DNA from: Acidovorax delafieldii
GTDB taxonomy: Bacteria > Pseudomonadota > Gammaproteobacteria > Burkholderiales > Burkholderiaceae_C
Direction: 5' to 3'
Length of the DNA: 64,000 nucleotides
NCBI GenBank assembly: GCA_002377855.1
Contig: DFQQ01000023.1
Coordinates: 165,204-229,203, forward strand
Shown here: positions 1-7,294 of the stretch, piece by piece
Layout of the letters: every line of letters begins with the position of its first letter
Position numbering within the stretch: position 1 is the first letter of the stretch
Translations under genes and position numbers: made by a program
Notes under the pieces: model-generated
What the model was told of the DNA's origin: nothing
Seen by the model: the letters and a program-made list of their open reading frames with translations, nothing else
Databases searched by the model: none

Positions 1-608
1 TCATCGGCGAGCCTGAAGAACTCATCCAGGTTGGCATAAGGCATGGTCTGGGTGTCCAGCCACGGACCGGACACACGGCGTAACTGAATCTCGGCTTGCG
101 TGATCACGCCAGTCAGGCCCAATCCACCGACAGTGGCGGCAAACCAATCTGGCTGCTCATCCGGGCCGCACTGAATGACCTCTCCATCGACACGAATGAG
201 GGTAAGGCTCTGTACGTGATCGCCGAAAGAACCCAGTACGTGATGGTTTTTGCCGTGCACATCGTTGGCAATGGCACCCCCAACGGTCACCATTTGAGTC
301 CCCGGCGTCACGGGCAGGATCCAGCCACGTGGAATGACTTGACGCTGTATGTCCCGCAGCAGCACTCCGGCCTCACACACCACGCGGCCGGTGCTGTCGT
401 CGAGCGCAATGAAATGGTCGAGCCCGGTTGTGATCCAGAGCGTGCCTTCTGGATTCAGGCAGACGTCACCATAGCTGCGACCCATGCCGTGGGCGACACC
501 CGGCTCGGCCCCATGGCAAACCAGAGCCTTAACCCTGGAGGGATCATTCAGACCGACGACATGATGAGGATCGGCGCTCAAGCGCCCCCAAGAAGTAACC
601 GGCTTCAT
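1..608 (-). CDS. DprE1-like FAD-dependent oxidase, C-terminus cut by window edge
   Basis: The reading frame starts at ATG 608 and runs off the left edge, so about 202 N-terminal residues are visible. The translation carries GMGRSYGDV near residue 45 and TVGGAIANDVHGKNHH near residue 115. These are the FAD-contact motifs of the VAO/PCMH fold in the decaprenylphosphoryl-beta-D-ribose 2'-oxidase (DprE1) group, which oxidises the ribose C2' as the first half of epimerisation to arabinose. The start overlaps the stop of the GtrA-type gene by ATGA, so the two are probably translationally coupled. In mycobacteria Rv3789 (GtrA), dprE1 and dprE2 occur in this same order, so a DprE2-type reductase may lie just outside the window. 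A generic FAD-linked oxidase such as an L-gulonolactone oxidase relative is the alternative; the flanking UbiA gene argues for the DprE1 reading. Confidence 0.82.
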   Translation of the reverse strand, partial: MKPVTSWGRLSADPHHVVGLNDPSRVKALVCHGAEPGVAHGMGRSYGDVCLNPEGTLWITTGLDHFIALDDSTGRVVCEAGVLLRDIQRQVIPRGWILPVTPGTQMVTVGGAIANDVHGKNHHVLGSFGDHVQSLTLIRVDGEVIQCGPDEQPDWFAATVGGLGLTGVITQAEIQLRRVSGPWLDTQTMPYANLDEFFRLAD

Positions 609-1018
609 ACGGCCTCCGTGCGGAAGACGTAACGCTTGTCGAGGTGGTACTTAGTAAGGTAGCCGATTGCAAGACCAATAACGCCGCCGAGGTAGCGCAT
701 TTCCTTGGTCTCGAAGATGTGATGGAATCCAAACTCAAAGCCCCAGAAGATCACGGTTGTGACCAAGCCCATGACGGTATAGAGGGCGAAGGTCCGTGTG
801 TCGTGGGCGACGCTGCGCGCCCGGAAGCGGAAGATGTAGCGCTTGTCGAGGATGTACTTGACCACAAGCCCGACGCCTGTGCCCACGATGACCGAGGCCA
901 GGATGTCGAAGGCGCCGCTGTAGGTATGGATGAAAATATCCTGAGCGGCGATGTTTGCTGTGGTTGCGATTAGTGCGAAAATGGCATAGTTAATCGCCAG
1001 CTTGGTCGAAGAAAACAT
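605..1018 (-). CDS. GtrA family membrane protein (candidate polyprenyl-glycan translocation partner)
   Basis: The 137-residue product has four hydrophobic segments (about residues 8-28, 37-57, 76-96 and 103-122). It also has two copies of a KYxLDKRYxF motif (KYILDKRYIF and KYHLDKRYVF), one after each TM pair, as is usual in GtrA proteins. GtrA proteins are thought to help polyprenyl-linked sugars cross the inner membrane or to recruit glycosyltransferases. Rv3789, the mycobacterial relative, sits beside dprE1 as this gene does. The start lies 29 bp from the divergent UbiA gene. The stop overlaps the next start (ATGA). Family assignment is strong; the cargo, a decaprenyl- or other polyprenyl-linked pentose, is inference from neighbours. 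Confidence 0.85.
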   Translation of the reverse strand: MFSSTKLAINYAIFALIATTANIAAQDIFIHTYSGAFDILASVIVGTGVGLVVKYILDKRYIFRFRARSVAHDTRTFALYTVMGLVTTVIFWGFEFGFHHIFETKEMRYLGGVIGLAIGYLTKYHLDKRYVFRTEAV

Positions 1019-1047
1019 TCAATAGTATCACAGAGGTTCAAAAAATA

Positions 1048-1932
1048 ATGCATGATACCGTAATGGCCCGCTCGCCTCTTGCTCAGATGCTGGGCTTAAT
1101 CAAGCTGATGCGGCCAAAGCAGTGGGTTAAGAACGGCTTTGTTCTGGCGCCGCTGGTGTTTTCTGGGGCGTTTCTGGATGCTGGGGCCGCCAGCGATGCC
1201 CTTTTGGCTGTGCTGCTGTTTTGCGTCGCCTCGTCGGCGACCTACATCATCAACGACATGCACGACATTGAGCGTGACCGTCGTCACCCCAAGAAGTCCA
1301 AGACCCGCCCCCTGGCGGCCGGGATCGTCTCGCTACCCGCTGCCCTGATCCTGCTCGCGGCCTTCTACGCCGTACTAGTGTGCGGCTGGTTCGTTGCCCC
1401 AAAGGTGGTGATGGTGATCGTGGCCTATCTGGTGCTGAACCTGGCCTACACCTTCGTGCTCAAACATCAGCCAGTGGTCGATATCTTCACCATTGCCATC
1501 GGTTTTGTCCTGCGCGTCTATGCAGGTGCCATGGCCCTCGACGTGCCCGTGTCCTCATGGATGTTTATTACGACCCTGTGCCTGGCTCTGTACCTGGCCG
1601 CTGTCAAACGCCGCCAGGAGCTCAGCCAAAGTGGTACCGAGGGCCGCAAAGTGCTGGAGAAGTACTCCGTTTCGCTGGTGGATCGCTATGCTGAGATGTC
1701 GGCAACCGGGGCGCTGCTGTTCTACAGCATGTTCGTGATGTCCGCCAAGCCCGAGTTGGTCATCACGGTTCCATTAGTCCTGTTTGGCCTGTTCCGCTAC
1801 TGGTTCGTGGTGGAGGCCCTTGATGGCGGCGAGTCGCCGACGGATGCACTACTTGCTGACTGGCAGCTGTTGCTTACCGTGGTGCTGTGGGTGGCTGCAT
1901 GCGGCTGGGCTCTTTGGCCGGTACAGGGGTGA
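1048..1932 (+). CDS. UbiA-family decaprenyl-phosphate phosphoribosyltransferase-like (DPPR synthase)
   Basis: A 294-residue polytopic protein of the UbiA prenyltransferase superfamily. The first Asp-rich motif reads NDMHDIERDRRHPKKSKTRP (about residues 69-88). The HPKKxxRP-type tail is characteristic of the branch that transfers phosphoribose from PRPP to decaprenyl phosphate (Rv3806c, NoeC-like), rather than of ubiquinone or haem prenyltransferases. The N-terminal RPKQWVKNGFVLAP stretch also fits that branch. ATG 1048 is used here; ATG 1063 and ATG 1090 are possible later starts. The stop is two bases before the PAP2-like gene, so they form one operon. Only 29 bp separate it from the divergent GtrA gene, little room for two promoters. 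Confidence 0.85.
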   Translation: MHDTVMARSPLAQMLGLIKLMRPKQWVKNGFVLAPLVFSGAFLDAGAASDALLAVLLFCVASSATYIINDMHDIERDRRHPKKSKTRPLAAGIVSLPAALILLAAFYAVLVCGWFVAPKVVMVIVAYLVLNLAYTFVLKHQPVVDIFTIAIGFVLRVYAGAMALDVPVSSWMFITTLCLALYLAAVKRRQELSQSGTEGRKVLEKYSVSLVDRYAEMSATGALLFYSMFVMSAKPELVITVPLVLFGLFRYWFVVEALDGGESPTDALLADWQLLLTVVLWVAACGWALWPVQG

Positions 1933-1934
1933 TC

Positions 1935-2351
1935 ATGGATTTGTCTTACGTCCTGACCCCATTTCTGGCTTGGCTCGTCGCCGGAGTCTCAAAATTCATG
2001 ATCAACAGCATTAAGGCCAAGCAACTCGCGTTCGGCCTCATCGGCTACGGTGGGTTGCCCAGCAACCACAGCGCGATCGTCACTAGCATGGCTGCGCTCA
2101 TTGCCCTCAAGGAGGGTATTGGCCATCCTGCCGTCGGTGTCGCCATCACACTGGCGTTTATCGTGATGCTGGATGCCAATAGCCTGCGCCGGCAGGTGGG
2201 CAAGCATGCCGTGGCCATCAACAAGTTGGCAGCTGGGGCAGCTGACCATCAGGCCCTGCGCGAGCGCATGGGCCACACCCGATTGGAAATCGCCGCCGGC
2301 ATAGCCGTGGGTATCGCGGTTGCAGCTGCAGTGAACGTGATGTTGGCTTGA
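1935..2351 (+). CDS. Divergent PAP2 (DUF212/YuiD-type) membrane protein, candidate DPPR phosphatase
   Basis: The 138-residue product starts at ATG 1935, two bases after the UbiA stop. It shows GLPSNHSAIVTSMAA near residues 38-52, the conserved SxHS-like block of the DUF212 divergent PAP2 family, followed by a hydrophobic helix, MLDANSLRRQVGKHA, and a C-terminal membrane helix. In mycobacteria and in the Azorhizobium noe cluster a PAP2-type phosphatase removes the 5-phosphate from decaprenylphosphoryl-5-phosphoribose. Its position directly after the DPPR synthase suggests that step here. The family is well supported; the substrate is inference, since DUF212 proteins are largely uncharacterised. 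Confidence 0.75.
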   Translation: MDLSYVLTPFLAWLVAGVSKFMINSIKAKQLAFGLIGYGGLPSNHSAIVTSMAALIALKEGIGHPAVGVAITLAFIVMLDANSLRRQVGKHAVAINKLAAGAADHQALRERMGHTRLEIAAGIAVGIAVAAAVNVMLA

Positions 2352-2515
2352 CGGATGAATCACGAGCGGCCGATGCTCCGGCGATAAACCAATCTACCGC
2401 GAGCCGGATTCCGGTTCGATCGATATCCGTGGCCACCGTTGTGACGGTGGTGTTTTACCTCGGGGTGGAGACCCTGGCGGACTGGGGGCGGTTGGTGCAG
2501 CAGTTTCGGCACTAG
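2348..2515 (+). pseudogene. N-terminal remnant of a UPF0104/LPG-synthase-like membrane protein
   Basis: A TTG at 2348 overlaps the preceding stop (TTGA). It opens a frame of about 55 codons that ends at TAG 2513-2515, five bases before the first insertion element. It includes a hydrophobic stretch reading VATVVTVVFYLGVETLADWG, like the first membrane helix of UPF0104 (lysylphosphatidylglycerol synthase transmembrane region) proteins. The matching C-terminal part is found after the two insertion elements (5147-5702). I infer that one gene of the arabinose-like operon was broken here. The N-terminal match alone is weak. Confidence 0.45.
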
Positions 2516-2519
2516 CAAG

Positions 2520-3877
2520 TTCGCCCTGAACAATCTGCAAGCCCTTGATCTGACACGTAGTTCTGCTGATTGATGGGCGCAGGATTTGCAAGGTATGGTT
2601 TTGCCAGTACCTGTTTTCTTGCAAATTGCTCCGAGGAGTCCGATGGGTCCGAAGCCTTCGCAGCCGCAAACGGCCGAGCTGTTCCGTCCAAGGCTGGACG
2701 AGCAGATCAACATGAAGCACCCACTGGTCAGGCTGGCCGCGCTAATCGACTGGGAGGAGATCGAGCGTACCTTCGCGGTGTCGTTCACCTCCGGTCGTGG
2801 CCGCCTAGCCTTGGCTCAGCGCCTGGTGGCTGGGCTGCTGTACCTGCAGCACACCTTCGATGCCTCCGACGAAGTCGTGGGCAACACCTGGGTGGAGAAC
2901 CCGTACTGGCAGTTCTTCTGCGGTGAGCCCTACCTGCAGACCGAGCTGCCCATCGACCCGTCCAGCCTCACGCGCTGGAGAAAGCGCATTGGAGAAGAAG
3001 GCGTGGAGACGCTGCTGGCGGCCAGCATCGATGCCGCCCGGCGCGGTGGTGCCATCCAGAAGCGCAGCACACAGCAGGTGATCGTAGACACCACCGTCAT
3101 GTCCAAGGCCATTGCCCACCCCACCGACAGCCGACTGCTGGACAGGAGCCGCTAGCACCTGGTCAAGGCGGCCGAGGACAACAGCCTGCAATTGCGCCAG
3201 AACTACAACCGCGTGGCGCCGCGACTGGCCGCGCAGATCGGGCGCTATGCACATGCCAAACAGTTCAAGCGCATGAGAAGGCTGTGCGCACAATGCGCAC
3301 CCGTGTGGGCCTTGTGCACCGCGAGGTGCAGCGCCAATTTGCACATGCTTCCCGACGGGGCCAAGGCCAAGGTCCAAGACCTGCTCAACCGCACGGGCCG
3401 CATCCTGACCCAGCGCACCAAAGACAAGAACAAACTGTACGCACTGCACGCCCCCGAGGTCGAGTGCATCAGCAAAGGCAAGGCCAGAACACCGTACGAA
3501 TTCGGCGTGAAGGTCAGCATCGCCACCACGTTGAAGGAAGGCCTGGTGGTGGGCATGCGCTCCATGCCAGGCAACCCCTATGACGGCCACACGCTGGCCG
3601 AGACACTGGAGCAAGTGGGCATCCTCACCGGCATAAGCCGCCAGCCACGGCCATCGTGGACAAGGGCTATCGGGGCGTGGAGATCGACGGCGTGCGCATC
3701 CTGCGCTCGGGGCAACGGCGCGGCATCACCAAGGCGCTCTGCGTCTGACTCTGGCCGCGCTGCGGTTTTATTGCACCCGATTCGGTCTGTCGATGCAGGC
3801 GCTCATCGCGGCACTGCTGGTCGCTCCCGGTGACCGCCGAACTGTTTGGGGCTGAGAACGTAATTGTTCAGGACGGA
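2520..3877 (+). mobile_element. Degenerate IS5-family element (first of two)
   Basis: The element is bounded by a 15-bp imperfect inverted repeat, 2520-2534 (TTCGCCCTGAACAAT) and 3863-3877 (complement TCCGTCCTGAACAAT), matching at 13 of 15 positions. It encloses one IS5-type transposase reading frame that is heavily damaged. I see no clear target-site duplication. Its exact ends are therefore tentative, and mobility would need a transposase supplied from elsewhere. Confidence 0.6.
2643..3855 (+). pseudogene. IS5-family transposase, disrupted by a nonsense codon, frameshifts and a deletion
   Basis: From ATG 2643 the frame encodes a typical IS5-family N-terminus, including LVAGLLYLQHTFDASDEVV, WVENPYWQFFCGE and LTRWRKRIGEEG. 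An in-frame TAG at 3153-3155 falls where a glutamate is usual (RSREHLVKAA). The same frame then resumes with LRQNYNRVAPRL. A frameshift near 3280 moves the HREVQR region to another frame, and the LRSGQRRGITKAL segment is again out of frame. That segment joins directly to a C-terminal tail (LRFYCTRFGLSMQALIAALL), so the block that normally lies between is missing. At least three independent lesions make this a dead copy. Confidence 0.8.
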
Positions 3878-3962
3878 CTCGGTATTTGGGTGCGCAGCAT
3901 ATCTTCATGGTGGACCACAACGATTACCGCCTGCGTTTTGCCCGCTGACATGGCGTCGCTAG

Positions 3963-5142
3963 GGATCCCTGCACAAATCCCAGCGAGCGGTGTATGTAAG
4001 AGCGTGGACAATCCGCGCATGAAGCAAAGCAGCCTAGGCCTGAGCAACACCACCAAGCGAACGCGCAAGCGCGAATTCCTAGATGCGATGGAACTGGTGG
4101 TCCCCCGGGGCCGAATTAGTTTCGCTGATAGAGCCCTGCGCCCCTGAGAGCGGGCGCCGGGGCCAGCAGCCCTTTGCAGTGCAGACCCTACTGAAAATCC
4201 ATTTCATGCAGCAGTGGTTCAAGCTCAGCGACCCCGCCATGGAAGAAGCCCTGCACGATGTGCCAGTCTTTCGGGACTTTGCGGGCCTATCGCACTGGGA
4301 CGAACACATCCCCAGTGAATCGAGCATCCTGCGCTTTAGGCATCTGCTGGAGCGCCACAAGCTGGCAGATCAGATTCTTGCCACCGTCAATGCCCTGCTA
4401 CAGGCCAAAGGGCTGCAACTCAAAGCAGGCACGGTGGTGGACGCCACGCTGATTGCAGCGCCAACATCCACCAAGGACGAAGGCAAGGCACGAGACCCCG
4501 AGATGCACCAGAGCAAGAAGGGCAACGAGTGGTACTTCGGGATGAAGGCTCACATTGGGGGTGGATGCCGACTCGGGGCTGGTGCACAGCGTGCGAGGCA
4601 GCAGTGGAAATGTGAACGACGTGATCGAAGCCAACGGCCTGCTGCACGGGCAAGAAACTAATGCCTTTGGCGATGCGGGCTATCAAGGTGTAGACAAGCG
4701 GCCCGATGCCAACAAGAACGTACGCTGGCATGTGGCCATGCGCCCAGGGTTGCGTCGTGCCCTGGACAAGGACAAACCTGTAGATGCGCTGATCGACCAA
4801 CTTGAACGCACCAAGGCGAGCATTCGCGACAAGGTGGAGCACCCGTTCAGAGTGCTCAAGCAGCAGTTTGGTACGTGAATGTGCGCTACCGGGGGCTTAA
4901 GAAGAACACGGCGCAGATCGTCACGTTGTTTGCGCTGTCAAATCTGTGGATGGCAAGGCACACGCTGCGGGTCATCCTGGGGCAGGTGCGCGTGCAGGGG
5001 GCGTGATGGCCAAGGGTCAGGGGCCAATAACCCACGCGCAGCGTCTGAGGGCACCCTGCTCACGCCGAATTTACTCAACGTGAGTGCTTTTAGCTTCGTA
5101 CATCGTCGCGGCACAACCAGAACCGATTCGTGAAGAGATTCC
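3963..5142 (+). mobile_element. IS5-type insertion element with CTAG target duplication (second element)
   Basis: About 1180 bp, close to the ~1.2 kb of IS5 itself. The left end (GGATCCCTGCACAAATC) pairs with the complement of the right end (GGAATCTCTTCACGAATC) over about 18 bp with three mismatches and one gap. The element is flanked on both sides by CTAG (3959-3962 and 5143-5146), matching the YTAR target preference known for IS5. It landed close to the first, older-looking element. The 81 bp between them carry no recognisable gene. Confidence 0.8.
4019..5006 (+). pseudogene. IS5 transposase with at least three frameshifts
   Basis: Reading starts at ATG 4019. The protein can be followed across frames: SLGLSNTTKRTRKREFLDAM, then HFMQQWFKLSDPAMEEALHD, VVDATLIAAPTSTKDEGKA, HQSKKGNEWYFGMKAH, VDADSGLVHSVRGSSGNVND, KVEHPFRVLKQQFG and VRYRGLKKNTAQIVTLFALS. 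The DDE acidic residues (VVDATL, VDADSG, KVEHPF) are all still encoded. However, the frame shifts near 4105, at a G-run near 4553, and near 4870. Decay is by small indels, so this is a recent but inactive copy. Confidence 0.85.
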
Positions 5143-5146
5143 CTAG

Positions 5147-5702
5147 CGGGATCGATGTTCCCGGAGCAGAGGCTGCGGATGTTTGCTGCAAATCGCCTCC
5201 ATCGCTATCGCATTCTTCTGTTCCGCTGCCGTATGCTCAGTTTGATAGGAAGGCGAGCCGCAGGGAGCTCGGTCGTTAACCAAGCAGCAAAGTTAGTTGC
5301 TACCGTTCGTTTTCTATTGTCGGGTCGGTCGCGCTGTAGCTCCACCTCTGAGCCTTATGGCCTGGATGGCGTAGGGCGCCTCGCTTTAATTGACTGTCAT
5401 GCGCTCGGCTATGAATTAGCGGCCAGTACGGTCTTCGCGAATTATTGCCTGAGCATCCTGGACGGCGCTGTGTCGTTCATCCCCGGTGGGCTGGGGCGAC
5501 AAAAGCCGCTATCGTGTTGCCTACGTCGGCTGCAGGCGTTGGGTGGTCGGATGCCATCACAGCATCGCTCATTAGTCGGAATCTCACGCTGTGGTTCTCG
5601 ATTGACATTGGCGTTGTAGCGATGACCAAAACCGCTCTTGCCCATCGATCCACGCCCTCGACATCATCCAACGGTTTGAGGAACTTGAATCGCCGATTGT
5701 GA
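5147..5702 (+). pseudogene. C-terminal remnant of a UPF0104/LPG-synthase-like integral membrane protein
   Basis: One frame reads AAKLVATVRFLLSGR and then GYELAASTVFANYCLSILDG and AVSFIPGGLG. After a frameshift near 5498 it continues as AAGVGWSDAITASLISRN and LTLWFSIDIGVVAMTKTALA. The FIPGGLGxTEA block followed by a serine/leucine-rich helix is the signature of the UPF0104 (AglD2/LPG synthase TM) family. The fragment is consistent with the rest of the gene begun at 2348. UPF0104 proteins are often found with polyprenyl-glycan pathways, which fits the neighbours, but this copy cannot be functional. Confidence 0.6.
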
Positions 5703-6047
5703 ACTTGTGGGTTTGACGCCATCGATTTGTCAAAGCGACAGGAGTTGCTTTGCGTCGGGATGAGCCGGACAAAATTCCTGCTGGTGACCGGGGGCGGACG
5801 GCAACGTCCGCTTTGTTCAAAGTCGTGAATGCCACTTTGATTTGCAGACACGGGTTCAATTCGTGAACGGGAACCGAACTGATTGCCCATTTCCTGCACA
5901 CGCCGGATACCGGACAGGCGGAACTGATAGGATTGGAGGCATCAAGGGCTGTACTCCGCTCCTTTCCCCACGAGTTGGAAGTGGTTGTGAGGTGCTGAGT
6001 TATTTAGGTTTGGCGCCGAGGCTCCGCCCCGCCACCAATTGCCAAGA
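5703..6047. other. Non-coding stretch after the pseudogene
   Basis: I see no credible gene here. Base composition is lower in GC than the flanks, like the rest of the decayed region. A segment near 6010-6040 that ends in CCGCCACCA superficially resembles a tRNA 3' end, but no matching 5' half or T-loop could be found. Confidence 0.5.
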
Positions 6048-6079
6048 GCCCCGTTGAATACGTTTAACGGGGCTTTTTT
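6048..6079 (+). terminator. Rho-independent terminator
   Basis: The stem GCCCCGTT (6048-6055) pairs with AACGGGGC (6066-6073) across a 10-base loop and is followed by six T residues. It is oriented rightward, so it would end transcription leaving the decayed UPF0104 gene. On the other strand the stem has no T-run, so it would be a weak terminator for the leftward gene ending at 6129. Confidence 0.8.
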
Positions 6080-6128
6080 CTTATCACCAGTGAAGGATGT
6101 GCGGCGCAGCTTCCAATGCGGCACCTGC

Positions 6129-7286
6129 TTATCGCGAGCCCTGTTGCTGCCATTGTTGCGGCAAAAGGCTAAACAGCGGGCTTGGGTCGTGTTGCCATGT
6201 CTGGGTGGAAATGGGTGGATTCAGGATGCCGACCTGTCCTGACGCGCCAAGTTCCAGGGCAGCGAGCTGTTGCATCCACGCGGGGTCTACCGCACCGTTA
6301 GGCGCCGGCCGGGAAAAGATGAGCTCCAGCATTCGGCGTGCAGGGCCATTGTGGTTGCTTGCCGCGATCTGGTAGAGCCGTATGGCTTCCGCGTAATTGG
6401 CCGGAACCCCATCCCCTTTGTGGTAGCGCTGCGCTTCGACGTACCACTCATGGGCGCTGAAGCGAGTAGCGACGCCCGGCAAGCTTGTGCTGCGGTGGAT
6501 TCTGCTGCGCAACAAGCCAGCATTGGCAGCGGCCGCTTTTGACTGAAGTGCCGCAGCCTGAAACTGCACCATTGCTTTGTTCAAATCGCCGATGCTTAAA
6601 TACTCCAGCCCAAGCTCGTTCATGGCGCTGGCATTGCCTGCCCGCGCTGCGGACGTCAGCAGGGCGAGTTGTGCGTTGCTCGACAAGGGAGCCTCGGTTC
6701 TGTAGTCCGCTTGAGCAGGCAGGGGTGCAGCGGCTTTGTCGGCATGCCACTCAAGGTACTGAGCGAGGCCGGGGGCCACATTTGCCAACTTGGCTATCCA
6801 GGGCCGGGCCGCTGCTGGGTCCGGGGCCGACACGCATCCGGTGATTGCGCACCAAGCCAAGCCGGCTGGAGCAAGACGATGCCCCAGTTGCAGTGCCCGA
6901 TCAAACCACTGCTGCGCCTGTGCTGCGTCAGATGGCATGCCGATCCCGTGCAGAGCCAGCAACCCAAGCAGCCACGCAGCTTCAGCTGGCGGCAAGCTTG
7001 AATCGGCCAGCGCTTTTGGTGAAGGGCGCTTCTTCTCGGGGGCACGCGCCTCAGCTTGTGCCGTGGACCTTAGGGCCTTCAGTGTTTGCTCAAGTGCTGG
7101 GTTGTCTGGTTTGATCTGGATCGGGACGATCGCCTCGGTGTCGGTGCGGCGTGCGTCCGCTTCGCCCTGCACCGGGACTGCACGCGCTGTGGCTTGAGCC
7201 ACTGTCGCGCACAGGCAGAGCGCAGCAGCACCGCCCCTCAGGCTCAGGCCCCCCTGGCGCAACGACGCGGCTGTAGTGGGATGCAT
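6129..7286 (-). CDS. Exported Sel1/TPR-repeat protein of the CsgG-like cassette
   Basis: ATG 7286 gives 385 residues. It is preferred to upstream starts because it places a plausible signal peptide (LRGGAAALCLCATVAQATA) at the N-terminus, only 8 bp after the previous stop. Sel1-like motifs recur: AAWLLGLLALHGIG, AMNELGLEYLSIGD, AQRYHKGDGVPANYAEAIRL and a solvent helix QQWFDRALQLGH. Sel1/TPR proteins act as periplasmic scaffolds. As last gene of the leftward cassette it is likely an assembly or outer-membrane accessory factor for whatever the CsgG-like channel exports. The function is inference from position; the repeat class is fairly clear. Confidence 0.7.
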   Translation of the reverse strand: MHPTTAASLRQGGLSLRGGAAALCLCATVAQATARAVPVQGEADARRTDTEAIVPIQIKPDNPALEQTLKALRSTAQAEARAPEKKRPSPKALADSSLPPAEAAWLLGLLALHGIGMPSDAAQAQQWFDRALQLGHRLAPAGLAWCAITGCVSAPDPAAARPWIAKLANVAPGLAQYLEWHADKAAAPLPAQADYRTEAPLSSNAQLALLTSAARAGNASAMNELGLEYLSIGDLNKAMVQFQAAALQSKAAAANAGLLRSRIHRSTSLPGVATRFSAHEWYVEAQRYHKGDGVPANYAEAIRLYQIAASNHNGPARRMLELIFSRPAPNGAVDPAWMQQLAALELGASGQVGILNPPISTQTWQHDPSPLFSLLPQQWQQQGSR

Positions 7287-7294
7287 GAGTTGCT

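Noticed and set aside
6003..6045. tRNA or tmRNA 3' end (segment finishing in CCGCCACCA before a terminator)
   Set aside because: No complementary 5' acceptor half, T-loop or anticodon arm could be found upstream; the similarity is limited to the last bases.
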